NCBI GenBank assembly: GCA_002840845.1
Contig: PHCS01000021.1
Location: 1-46,141 of the forward strand
Length of the DNA stretch: 46,141 nt
Source: Betaproteobacteria bacterium HGW-Betaproteobacteria-14
GTDB lineage: Bacteria > Pseudomonadota > Gammaproteobacteria > Burkholderiales > Rhodocyclaceae
Reading direction: 5' to 3'
The position numbers and the translations under genes were made by a program. Shown piece by piece: positions 36,266-44,702 of the stretch; the stretch's first letter is position 1; each line of letters opens with the position of its first letter. Below the pieces are notes generated by a model, which was not told the origin of the DNA, did no database searches, and was given only the letters and a program-made list of their open reading frames with translations.

Positions 36266-38851
36266 GTGGCGAAGCGTTTCTGGAAAACCGACTGGTTTAT
36301 AGGCGTTGTCGTGAGCCTGGTCATGCTCTTTGCGGGCGGCGGCGAACTGTTGCAGAGCCTGGAGCGCAAGGCCTACGATCTTGGCGTTGGAGCCATTTCG
36401 CGCGAACCAAGCGACAAGATCGCCATCATCGCCATCGATAAGCAGAGCATCGACAATCTTGGACGTTGGCCTTGGTCGCGCGACGTGCATGCCAAGATGA
36501 TCGATGGGCTCGCTGCCGCCAAAGCCAAGGTCATCGCCTCCACAGTCTTTTTTGCCGAGGCCCAGGTCGATCCAGGGCTGACTTACATCAACAAGCTGAT
36601 CGACCTCTACGGCCAGGCCGGCGGCGCGCCGCTCTCCGCAGGGTCCGAGGCGATCGCTGCCCAGGCGCCGCCGCTGGGGCAATTCGGCCCCGTGCTGGCT
36701 GAAGCCGAAGTGAAACTCAATTCCGACCGTCGACTGGGCGAGGCCATCGCCAAGGCGGGCAATGTCGTGTTGCCGATGCTCTTCCGCCTGGGAGAGCCGC
36801 GCGGACGGCCGGACCGGCCGCTGCCCGACTTCATCAAGAAGAACGCCATCACCCAGATCGAGAAGGGCGAGGACATTCCACCACTGCTTACCTCGGATGT
36901 CGAGGTGCCTCTGGTCGAGGAACTCGGCCGCGGCGCGGCCGCGATCGGCCACCTCAACGTCAACCCGGATGTGGATGGCGGCATTCGTACCGAACCTCTG
37001 GTGCTGGCGCACTTCAGCGAGGTCTATCCGGCGCTGTCTCTGATGATTGCGGCAAAGAGCCTGAATCTGGGCGTGGCCGACATCAAAGTCAGGCTGGGCG
37101 ACACGGTGAGCCTGGGCAACCTCAAGATCGGTACCGATCCGGTCATGCAGATGAACACCTTCTTCTACAAGGATCGCGACGGCCGGCCGGCCTTCCAGGT
37201 CGACTCATTTTTCGACGTGGCGAGCGGCAAGATTCCGCTGGACAAGTACAGGGACAAGATCGTGCTGATCGGCCCGACGGCCGCAGGCGTTGGCAGCATT
37301 TTCGTCACGCCCGTGTCGCCGGCCATGCCGTCGGTGTTGATGCAGGCGCACACAGTGTCCAGCATCCTGCAGGAGCATTTCTTCGTCGTGCCGACCTGGG
37401 GATGGATGGTCGAACGGCTGGCTTTTCTCCTGGTCGCGGTTTATCTGATTGCTTTGCTGCCGCGCCTCAAGGCCGGCATGGGCGCGGGCGTCACGGCCGG
37501 CCTGTTTGTCGTCCTGATAGCGATGCACTTTGTGCTGATGACTTCGCAACTGATGTGGCTGCAGCTGATGGTGCCCGCCGCGTTGCTTTTGCTTGGCCAC
37601 CTGCTACTCACGACGAAACGCTTCCTGGTTACGGAACGAGGCAAGGAAAAATCGGAGGCGGATTCAGCCGAGTCCAACCGCATGCTCGGCCTGGCCTTTC
37701 AGGGGCAGGGCCAGCTTGACATGGCCTTCGACAAGTTCCGCAAGTGTCCGCTTGATAATGCCGTGATGGAAAACCTCTACAACCTGGCCCTGGATTTCGA
37801 GCGCAAGCGCCAGTTCAACAAGGCGGAGTCGGTGTTCCGCTACATGGCCGACTTCAATCCGAAATTCCGCGACCTGGAGCAGAAGCTCAGTCGCGCCAAA
37901 GCCATGTCGGAGACGGTGATTCTCGGCGGCGGCGGACGTTCGACCGCGCAGGGCACCATGATTCTGGAAGGCGGGCAGGTGGAAAAGCCGATGCTCGGCC
38001 GCTACCAGGTCGAAAAGGAACTCGGCAAGGGCGCCATGGGCGTGGTGTACCTGGGCCGCGACCCAAAGATCAACCGTGTCGTGGCCATCAAGACTATGGC
38101 CTTGTCCCAGGAATTCGAGGAAGACGAGCTCCAGGACGTGAAAGAACGCTTTTTCCGCGAAGCCGAGACTGCCGGCCGCCTGAATCACCCGAACATCGTG
38201 ACGATATTCGATGCTGGCGAGGAACATGACCTGGCCTATATCGCCATGGAGTTCCTCAAGGGCAAGGATCTGGTGCCCTACACCAAATCGGGCAACCTCA
38301 TGCCGATTGCGAAGGTGATGGACATCGCGGCCCGTGTCGCCGACGCGCTCTCGTATGCGCACCAGAACAGCGTGGTGCATCGCGATATCAAGCCGGCCAA
38401 CATCATGTACGAGCCGGAGTCCGATGCAGTGAAGGTGACCGATTTCGGCATTGCCCGCATCACCGACTCGTCGCGGACCAAGACCGGCATGGTGCTTGGA
38501 ACGCCGAGTTACATGTCGCCGGAGCAACTGGCCGGCAAGAAGATCGACGGCCGCTCCGACCTGTTCTCCCTTGGCGTCATGCTGTTCCAGATGGTGTCCG
38601 GCAAGCTGCCCTTCGAGGGTGATTCGATGGCCCAGCTGATGTTCAAGATCGCCAACGAGCCGCATCCGCATGTCCGGGATTTCAATCCCCAGGTCCCGGA
38701 GTGCCTGGCGGCAATCATTGACAAGGCGCTGGCCAAGGACAACGTGCAGCGTTACCAGACCGGCGCCGAACTGGCGGCCGATCTGCGCGCCTGCATGGGG
38801 TTGAACATGGGTGGCGGGACTGTGCCGCCCCAGGTTGATTTCAATCTTTGA
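36266..38851 (+). CDS. CHASE2-domain membrane Ser/Thr protein kinase
   Basis: From GTG 36266 (AGGAGAGG about 11 bases upstream) the product is 861 residues; an ATG at 36209 would add 19 residues. Order: one membrane segment (about 11-27), a periplasmic CHASE2 domain (about 35-370, IAIIAIDKQSIDNLGRWPWSRD), three membrane segments (about 378-450), a TPR-like stretch (about 470-540) and a linker with SETVILGG and GTMILEGG. The Hanks-type kinase domain spans about 578-845: GKGAMGVVYLG, Lys609 in VVAIK, HRDIKPANIMY (Asp707), DFGIARI (Asp726) and GTPSYMSPEQL. All catalytic residues are present. CHASE2 is an extracytoplasmic sensor domain of unknown ligand. Confidence 0.93.
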   Translation: MAKRFWKTDWFIGVVVSLVMLFAGGGELLQSLERKAYDLGVGAISREPSDKIAIIAIDKQSIDNLGRWPWSRDVHAKMIDGLAAAKAKVIASTVFFAEAQVDPGLTYINKLIDLYGQAGGAPLSAGSEAIAAQAPPLGQFGPVLAEAEVKLNSDRRLGEAIAKAGNVVLPMLFRLGEPRGRPDRPLPDFIKKNAITQIEKGEDIPPLLTSDVEVPLVEELGRGAAAIGHLNVNPDVDGGIRTEPLVLAHFSEVYPALSLMIAAKSLNLGVADIKVRLGDTVSLGNLKIGTDPVMQMNTFFYKDRDGRPAFQVDSFFDVASGKIPLDKYRDKIVLIGPTAAGVGSIFVTPVSPAMPSVLMQAHTVSSILQEHFFVVPTWGWMVERLAFLLVAVYLIALLPRLKAGMGAGVTAGLFVVLIAMHFVLMTSQLMWLQLMVPAALLLLGHLLLTTKRFLVTERGKEKSEADSAESNRMLGLAFQGQGQLDMAFDKFRKCPLDNAVMENLYNLALDFERKRQFNKAESVFRYMADFNPKFRDLEQKLSRAKAMSETVILGGGGRSTAQGTMILEGGQVEKPMLGRYQVEKELGKGAMGVVYLGRDPKINRVVAIKTMALSQEFEEDELQDVKERFFREAETAGRLNHPNIVTIFDAGEEHDLAYIAMEFLKGKDLVPYTKSGNLMPIAKVMDIAARVADALSYAHQNSVVHRDIKPANIMYEPESDAVKVTDFGIARITDSSRTKTGMVLGTPSYMSPEQLAGKKIDGRSDLFSLGVMLFQMVSGKLPFEGDSMAQLMFKIANEPHPHVRDFNPQVPECLAAIIDKALAKDNVQRYQTGAELAADLRACMGLNMGGGTVPPQVDFNL

Positions 38852-38856
38852 GAGGA

Positions 38857-39681
38857 ATGATGGATCTCAGCCAGGCACTCCAAATCGTCGGTCGGTCCGA
38901 TCCGGGCATGGTGCGTTCTCACAACGAGGATGCCGTTTTTTTCAACGCCGCGCTGGGACTGGCCGTTCTCGCAGATGGCATGGGCGGATACAACGCCGGC
39001 GAGGTGGCCAGCGGCATGGCCACCACCCTGCTGGGCAGCGAGTTGGAAAAGGCTTTCCAGAAAGCGGCTCCGCACCAGTTGGATGCCTCGGGGAAGCTGC
39101 TTGCGCATGGCGTTCTCGAAGCCGAGATTGCACGCGCCAATACCGCGATCTACCAGGCGGCGCAAAGCCAGCCCCAGTATGCCGGCATGGGCACAACTTT
39201 GGTGATGGCCTTGTTCTACGACAACATGATGACCGTGGCGCATATCGGCGATTCCCGCCTATACCGTCTTCGCGGCGAAGAGTTCCAGTCAATAACCCGC
39301 GATCATTCCCTGTTGCAGGAGCAGATCGACAGCGGCATGATTACGGTCGAGGAAGCGCGCCATTCGCAGAACAAGAATCTGGTGACGCGTGCCCTGGGCG
39401 TGGATCCGACGGTAGAGCCGGAAATCCGCGATTACGATACGATGCCGGGAGACGTCTACCTGTTATGCTCAGACGGGCTCAACGACATGGTCGAGGACGA
39501 GGAGATTGCGCTGACACTGCAGGCGCTTTCGGCCAATCTCGACTTGGCGGCTACGCAGTTGGTCCAGACCGCCAACGACAGCGGCGGGCGGGACAATGTT
39601 TCAGTGGTGCTGGTGCGCATTGCGCGCGAATATCCGGCGGCGCGCAGCTGGTGGGCGCGGTTGCTGCAATGGTTCAAGTGA
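38857..39681 (+). CDS. PP2C-type Ser/Thr protein phosphatase
   Basis: A protein of about 274 residues with the PP2C metal and catalytic motifs: VGRSDPGMVRSHNEDAVF, VLADGMGGYNAGEVAS, GMGTTLVMA, HIGDSRLYRLR, CSDGLNDMV and GGRDNVSVVLVRI. It is the natural opponent of the kinase encoded five bases before it. No membrane segment is seen. The start is either ATG 38857 or ATG 38860, with GAGAGG just upstream. Confidence 0.93.
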   Translation: MMDLSQALQIVGRSDPGMVRSHNEDAVFFNAALGLAVLADGMGGYNAGEVASGMATTLLGSELEKAFQKAAPHQLDASGKLLAHGVLEAEIARANTAIYQAAQSQPQYAGMGTTLVMALFYDNMMTVAHIGDSRLYRLRGEEFQSITRDHSLLQEQIDSGMITVEEARHSQNKNLVTRALGVDPTVEPEIRDYDTMPGDVYLLCSDGLNDMVEDEEIALTLQALSANLDLAATQLVQTANDSGGRDNVSVVLVRIAREYPAARSWWARLLQWFK

Positions 39682-39701
39682 TTTGACGGGAAGGAAGCCA
39701 C

Positions 39702-40463
39702 ATGGCTGCTAAGTTGATCCTAAGCATGGATGGGCTGGTGCTCAAGGAAATTCCGCTCACCAAGGAGCGGACGACGATCGGGCGCAAGCCGCATAATGAT
39801 ATCCAGATCGACAATCTGGCCATCAGCGGCGAACATTCGGTGATCGTGACGATCCTCAACGATTCGTTTCTCGAGGACTTGAACAGCACCAACGGCACCT
39901 ACGTGAACGGCCAGCCGATCAAGAAACATTTCCTGCAGAACAACGACGTCGTCGAACTGGGCAAATACAAGCTCAAGTACATCAACGAGACGCCCTCGCA
40001 GACGACTGCTGCAGATTTCGAGAAGACGATGGTGCTGCGCCCCGACCTGATGAAGAAGACGGCGGAGCAGGCGGCTGCCAAGTCGCCTTCCATGGTCGAT
40101 ACGCAGGTCGGCATGAAAGCCGCCGATACGCAGGCCGGCATGGCACCCCCGACCCAGGCGGCAACGCCGGCTCCAGCGGCTGCGCCCCCCCAGGCCATGC
40201 CGGTGGGCGTCATCCAGATCCTGACCGGCGCCAATGCGGGCAAGGAACTGGAGCTCACCAAGAACCTCACCACGCTGGGCAAACCCGGCATCCAGGTGGC
40301 TGTAATCACGCGCCGCCCGCATGGCTACTTCATTACCCACGTCGAGGGCGCCAACTTTCCGGTCGTCAACGGGACGGCGCTGGATACGCATCCGCGCGAG
40401 CTGAAGGACCATGACGTGATCGAGCTGGCTGGGGTGAAGATGGAATTTTTCCTCAAGGGCTGA
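39702..40463 (+). CDS. Two-FHA-domain phosphothreonine-binding protein
   Basis: A 253-residue protein. The N-terminal FHA domain (about 5-95) has the canonical binding residues in TTIGRKPHNDI, ISGEHSVI and NSTNGTYVNG. A flexible Ala/Pro/Gln-rich linker (about 100-168) contains EKTMVLRP and the near-repeat VDTQVGM/ADTQAGM. A second, divergent FHA-like domain (about 168-253; TTLGKPGIQVAVITRRP, PVVNGTALD) lacks the Ser-x-x-His and Thr-Asn pair. It should read Thr phosphorylation made by the kinase upstream, perhaps its own linker Thr109. It follows the phosphatase by 20 bases. Confidence 0.9.
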   Translation: MAAKLILSMDGLVLKEIPLTKERTTIGRKPHNDIQIDNLAISGEHSVIVTILNDSFLEDLNSTNGTYVNGQPIKKHFLQNNDVVELGKYKLKYINETPSQTTAADFEKTMVLRPDLMKKTAEQAAAKSPSMVDTQVGMKAADTQAGMAPPTQAATPAPAAAPPQAMPVGVIQILTGANAGKELELTKNLTTLGKPGIQVAVITRRPHGYFITHVEGANFPVVNGTALDTHPRELKDHDVIELAGVKMEFFLKG

Positions 40464-40575
40464 ATCTGGAACTGCGACCGCGCTTCCCAGGCCGGTTGCG
40501 TGATTTTTTTCATACCGTCACCATGCTGCGGGCGCTAAGCTCGCTCGTTACGGAATAGGTCGAGAGGGGGCGGTC
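40464..40575. other. Gap between FHA gene and cyclase gene
   Basis: These 112 bases contain a T-run (about 40504-40510, GATTTTTTTC) after GCCGGTTGCGTG, which could be a weak terminator. The cyclase ribosome site GAGAGGGGG (40562-40570) is at the end. No clear promoter is seen, so the cyclase may start a second transcript or be read through. Confidence 0.35.
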
Positions 40576-42807
40576 TTGAAGCAGCACATCGTCAGGTACG
40601 CACTGGGCTTTGTGGTTCTGCTGGCTCTGCTTGGCCATGCCGCGAAGTTCTACCAGTTCGGTTTCATCAACCGCCTCGACGCCATCATCTACGACACCAA
40701 GGTTCGCCTCACCATGCCGCAGAGCGTGGACGAGCGCGTCGTCATCCTCGATATCGACGAAAAATCACTGGGTGAAATCGGCCGTTGGCCCTGGGGGCGG
40801 GATCGCGTTTCGCAACTCGTTACCAAGCTTTTCGACCAGCACGGCATCGCCTTGCTCGGGCTCGACGTTGTGTTCGCCGAACCCGATGAGAGCTCCGGCC
40901 TGAAAGTCCTGGAGAGGCTGGCGAAGGGTGAACTGAAGGACAGCACCCAGTTCCAGTTTGCCCTGAAGGAGCTTCGCCCCCAACTGGATCACGACGGATT
41001 ATTTGCTGAAACGCTCAAGGGCCGGCCGGTGATCCTCGGGTATTACCTCTCGGGTCGCAGCGATGGCGTATCCAGCGGCGCCCTGCCTCCGCCTGTGCTG
41101 CCTGAAGGCAGTTTCACGGGACGCGACATCCCCTTCACCGTTTGGGCCAATCATGGAGGCAATCTGGCCGAGTTCCAGAAGGCGGCGCTATCAGGCGGGC
41201 ACTTCAACCCTCTGGTCGACTTCGACGGCATTTCGCGCCGGGTGCCGCTCCTGGCCGAGTACAAGGGCGAATACTACGAAGCACTCTCACTGGCCATGGT
41301 GCGGGCCCTGATCGGCCAGCCGAAAGTGGTGCCCTGGTTTCCCGAGGACCGCTGGTTCTCGAGCAAGGGCTATCAGGGCATGGAAGCCATCGACTTGCCG
41401 ACGACCAGCGGCACGCTGCGCATCCCGGTGGACGAAAACGTCGCCGCTCTGATTCCCTATCGCGGCTATCAGGGCAGCTTCAGATACATATCCATCGCAG
41501 ACATCATGGCCGACCGCATCAAGCCGGGCGAACTGAAGGGCAAGATTGCGCTCATCGGCACGACCGCGCCAGGTCTGCTCGATTTGCGCGCCACGCCGGT
41601 CGGCGAGGCCTATCCGGGGGTGGAAATCCACGCCAACCTGATTACCGGGATGCTCGATGGCGCGATCAAGCTCAAGCCGCCCTACATTCTGGGCGCCGAA
41701 GTGGTACTGCTGCTTCTGACCGGGCTGGCCATGGTGCTGCTGCTGCCGCTGCTGTCGCCGCTCCGGGCCACGCTGGCCTCGCTGCTGGTGTTGCTGTTCA
41801 TCCTTACGGTCAACCTGGTCTTCTGGCACTACGGCAACCTGGTGCTGCCGCTCGGGTCGAGCGTACTGATGGTGCTGGTTCTGTTCGCCCTCAACATGTC
41901 CTACGGCTATTTCGTCGAGTCACGCGCCAAACGCCAGTTCACCGAACTGTTCGGCCAGTATGTCCCGCCCGAACTGGTGGAGGAGATGAGCCGCAACCCC
42001 GAGTCTTACAGCATGGAGGGCCGCAAGGCCGAGCTGACGGTACTGTTCTCTGACGTGCGCGGCTTCACGACCATCTCCGAGGGCCTCAGCCCGGAGAACC
42101 TGGTGCGGCTGATGAACATCTACCTGACGGCGATGACCGAATTGCTGCGCAAGAACCGCGGCACCGTCGACAAATACATCGGCGATGCGGTCATGGCCTT
42201 CTGGGGCGCGCCGGTGGCCGATGCCGACCATGCCCGCCACGCGGTGATCACGGCCATGGAGATGCAGGCGGCGCTGCCGGCGGTGAACCGAACCCTGGCC
42301 CAGCATGGCTGGCCGGAATTGCACATCGGCGTCGGGGTCAATACCGGCGAGATGACGGTCGGCGACATGGGGTCGACCGTCCGCCAAGCGTATACTGTGA
42401 TGGGCGACGCGGTGAACCTGGGGTCGCGGCTGGAAGGGATCACCAAGCAATACGGCGTCGGCATCCTGGTGGGCGAGACGACGCGCAAGGCCATCAAGGA
42501 CATCGTTTTCCGCGAAGTCGATCGGGTCCAGGTCAAGGGCAAGGAGGAGCCGGTCGCCATTTACGAGCCGCTCGGCCTGGAGGGCGATGTCGGCAAGGCC
42601 GTGCTGGAGGAGGTCAAGCTGTGGAACCAGGCGCTGCGTTCCTACCGGGCGCAGGATTGGGATCAGGCTGAAGTGGCGCTGCTCAACCTATCGCGCATGG
42701 CCCCCGAGCGGGGTCTCTATGGCAAGTACATGGAACGTGTAGCCCACCTGCGCAAGGAACCGCCCGAAGCTGACTGGAAAGGCGTGTGGAAGTTCGAGAC
42801 AAAATAA
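40576..42807 (+). CDS. CHASE2-domain class III adenylate cyclase
   Basis: A 743-residue protein starting at TTG 40576 behind GAGAGGGGG. Order: a membrane segment (about 8-22), a CHASE2 domain (about 30-365; VVILDIDEKSLGEIGRWPWGRD, IALLGLDVVFAEP), three membrane segments (about 372-445) and a class III cyclase domain (about 485-650). Metal-binding Asp493 is in FSDVRGF and Asp537 in DKYIGDAVMAFW; Lys533 is the adenine-recognition position, and the MGDAVNLGSRLE loop carries the transition-state residues. All key residues are present, so cAMP formation is expected. A short helical tail (about 675-743) resembles a TPR. It shares its sensor type with the kinase 1.7 kb upstream. Confidence 0.94.
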   Translation: MKQHIVRYALGFVVLLALLGHAAKFYQFGFINRLDAIIYDTKVRLTMPQSVDERVVILDIDEKSLGEIGRWPWGRDRVSQLVTKLFDQHGIALLGLDVVFAEPDESSGLKVLERLAKGELKDSTQFQFALKELRPQLDHDGLFAETLKGRPVILGYYLSGRSDGVSSGALPPPVLPEGSFTGRDIPFTVWANHGGNLAEFQKAALSGGHFNPLVDFDGISRRVPLLAEYKGEYYEALSLAMVRALIGQPKVVPWFPEDRWFSSKGYQGMEAIDLPTTSGTLRIPVDENVAALIPYRGYQGSFRYISIADIMADRIKPGELKGKIALIGTTAPGLLDLRATPVGEAYPGVEIHANLITGMLDGAIKLKPPYILGAEVVLLLLTGLAMVLLLPLLSPLRATLASLLVLLFILTVNLVFWHYGNLVLPLGSSVLMVLVLFALNMSYGYFVESRAKRQFTELFGQYVPPELVEEMSRNPESYSMEGRKAELTVLFSDVRGFTTISEGLSPENLVRLMNIYLTAMTELLRKNRGTVDKYIGDAVMAFWGAPVADADHARHAVITAMEMQAALPAVNRTLAQHGWPELHIGVGVNTGEMTVGDMGSTVRQAYTVMGDAVNLGSRLEGITKQYGVGILVGETTRKAIKDIVFREVDRVQVKGKEEPVAIYEPLGLEGDVGKAVLEEVKLWNQALRSYRAQDWDQAEVALLNLSRMAPERGLYGKYMERVAHLRKEPPEADWKGVWKFETK

Positions 42808-42820
42808 TGAGATTCGGCGA

Positions 42821-43588
42821 ATGAAGGTCAGAATTCTCGGTTGCAGCGGCGGCATCGGCGGGCGGCATCTGCGCACGACCTCGCTGCTGGTTGACCACGA
42901 TATCCTGATCGATGCCGGGACCGGGGTGGGCGATCTGTCATTGGCTGAGCTGGCCTTGATCGACCATGTATTCATCACGCATTCGCATCTCGATCACGTC
43001 GCCTGCCTGCCTTTCATGGTCGACACCGTGGGCGACATGCGCAACAAGCCTCTGACCGTTCATGCCACGCAAGCGACGCTGGAAATCATTCAGGCGCATA
43101 TCTTCAACTGGGCCATCTGGCCGGACTTCTCCGAGATACCCAACCGCGAGAAGCCCTTCATGCGCTATGCCGAAACCAGGGTGGGCAAGACTGTAAGGCT
43201 GGAAGGGCGCGAAATCACTCCCTTGCCGGCCAATCACACCGTGCCGGCGGTAGGCTATCGCATCGATTCCGGGATAGGCAGCCTGGTATTCAGCGGCGAC
43301 ACGACGGTGTGCGACGAGCTGTGGAAGGCCGTCAACAAGATCCGCAACCTGCGCTACCTCATCATCGAAACGGCTTTTTCCAACCGCGAGCGCCAACTGG
43401 CGGTCGCTTCAAAGCACCTGTGCCCCGACATGTTGAAGGAAGAGCTGCTCAAGCTGCAGCGCGAGGCCGAGATCTACATCACGCACCTCAAGCCTGGCCA
43501 GATCGAGCTGACCATGCAGGAGATCGAAGAATTCATCGGCGAGTACAAGCCGCGCATGCTGCAGAACAATCAGGTCTTCGACTTGTAG
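42821..43588 (+). CDS. Metallo-beta-lactamase-fold protein, probable 3',5'-cyclic-nucleotide phosphodiesterase (class II type)
   Basis: A 255-residue protein: MKVRILGCSGGIGGRHLRTTS, DILIDAGTGVGDLSL, the metal motif ITHSHLDHVACLPF, LPANHTVPAVGYRI, VFSGDTTVCDELWKAV and ITHLKPGQ. The N-terminal GCSGG with RTTSLLVD and the metal motif are like the CpdP/yeast PDE1 class II cAMP phosphodiesterases. Other MBL hydrolases are possible by sequence alone. Position between an adenylate cyclase and a cyclic-nucleotide-binding gene argues for cAMP breakdown. It starts 13 bases after the cyclase stop. Confidence 0.83.
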   Translation: MKVRILGCSGGIGGRHLRTTSLLVDHDILIDAGTGVGDLSLAELALIDHVFITHSHLDHVACLPFMVDTVGDMRNKPLTVHATQATLEIIQAHIFNWAIWPDFSEIPNREKPFMRYAETRVGKTVRLEGREITPLPANHTVPAVGYRIDSGIGSLVFSGDTTVCDELWKAVNKIRNLRYLIIETAFSNRERQLAVASKHLCPDMLKEELLKLQREAEIYITHLKPGQIELTMQEIEEFIGEYKPRMLQNNQVFDL

Positions 43589-43598
43589 AGGCCCATTG

Positions 43599-44702
43599 AT
43601 GAGCATGCCAGCCCCATCCATTGAGGTGTTGAAAAAACTTGAACCGCTCGGCGCCCTGTCGCCCGACAGCCTGCGCGAGATTTCCCGCATGTGCTATGTC
43701 GAAAGAGTCAGCCGCAACCTGGACCCCTTTCGACTGAAAGGCCTGCAAGGACAAGCCGTCTATCTCGTCAAGGGCGAGTTGAAGCTTGACTACCCGGATG
43801 CGAGTTCGGAAATCCTGGTCGGCGGCACGGAGGCTGCCGTGCGCTCGTTGGACAAGCGCAAGCCGGCCCTGACCGGCGCCAAGGCGATCACCGATGTCGA
43901 ACTGATCCGGGTTGACGAGGAAGTGCTGGACATCATGCTGACGTGGGATCAGTTGGCTGCGCCGCCGTCTGCGGCACATGCGAAGAAACCCCAGGAGGCA
44001 ATCGACCAGACGGATTGGCGCACGCTGTCCGGCATGTTCGCGGCCGAGAACCTGACGCACGGCATTTTTTCAAATCTTCCCCCAGCGAACATAGAGGCCC
44101 TGTTCATGCGCTTCGAGCGCATCAAGGTGCCGCGCGACAAGGTGATCATCCGCGAAGGGGAGGAAGGCGACTTCTATTACGTCATCGAGAGCGGCCGTTG
44201 CACCGTATCGCGCCAGATCGGCGGGAGCGAAATGGAGCTGGCCGAATTGAAGGGCGGCGATGCCTTCGGCGAAGAAGCCCTGGTGGCCAATGCCAGGCGT
44301 AACGCCAGCGTTGCCATGAAAACCGATGGCGTGCTGCTTCGGCTGGCAAAGGCGGACTTCATAGAATTGCTGAAAGAGCCCCTGATGCATCGCATTTCCC
44401 GCCAGGAGGCGGAGGCAAAGGCGACTGCAGGGGCGATATGGCTCGATGTCCGTTATGCCGCCGAATACAACGCGGACAAACTTCCTGGCGCAATCAATAT
44501 CCCACTCAATGAGATACGCAACCTCTTCGGTTCGCTCGACAGCAAGAAGGAGTATATTGTTTGCTGTCAGAGCGGACGCAGGAGTTCGGCTGCGGCTTTT
44601 CTGCTCTCCCAACGCGGCTACAAGGCCTATCTGCTCGAAGGTGGCCTCCGCAGCAGTGCGGAAAAAAGCGCGGTCCCTATGGCTCAGAAGGGTAATCAGT
44701 AA
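43599..44702 (+). CDS. Cyclic-nucleotide-binding protein with C-terminal rhodanese domain
   Basis: A 367-residue protein from ATG 43599 (GAGG eight bases upstream). Residues about 8-120 look like a degenerate cyclic-nucleotide-binding fold (FRLKGLQGQAVYLVKGELKL). Residues about 155-265 are a canonical one: IIREGEEGDFYYVIESGRCTV, then the phosphate-binding cassette GGDAFGEEALVANARRNASV with its Glu and Arg. Residues about 275-355 are a rhodanese domain (IWLDVRYAAEYNADKLPGAI, catalytic loop VCCQSGRRSSAAA, LLEGGLRS). No DNA-binding domain is present, so it is not a CRP-type regulator. It is the likely cAMP effector, and its stop overlaps the next start. Confidence 0.9.
   Translation: MSMPAPSIEVLKKLEPLGALSPDSLREISRMCYVERVSRNLDPFRLKGLQGQAVYLVKGELKLDYPDASSEILVGGTEAAVRSLDKRKPALTGAKAITDVELIRVDEEVLDIMLTWDQLAAPPSAAHAKKPQEAIDQTDWRTLSGMFAAENLTHGIFSNLPPANIEALFMRFERIKVPRDKVIIREGEEGDFYYVIESGRCTVSRQIGGSEMELAELKGGDAFGEEALVANARRNASVAMKTDGVLLRLAKADFIELLKEPLMHRISRQEAEAKATAGAIWLDVRYAAEYNADKLPGAINIPLNEIRNLFGSLDSKKEYIVCCQSGRRSSAAAFLLSQRGYKAYLLEGGLRSSAEKSAVPMAQKGNQ

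Noticed and set aside
40504-40510. T-run after the FHA gene as an intrinsic terminator
   Set aside because: No stable GC stem immediately precedes it, so it was noted only as a possibility.
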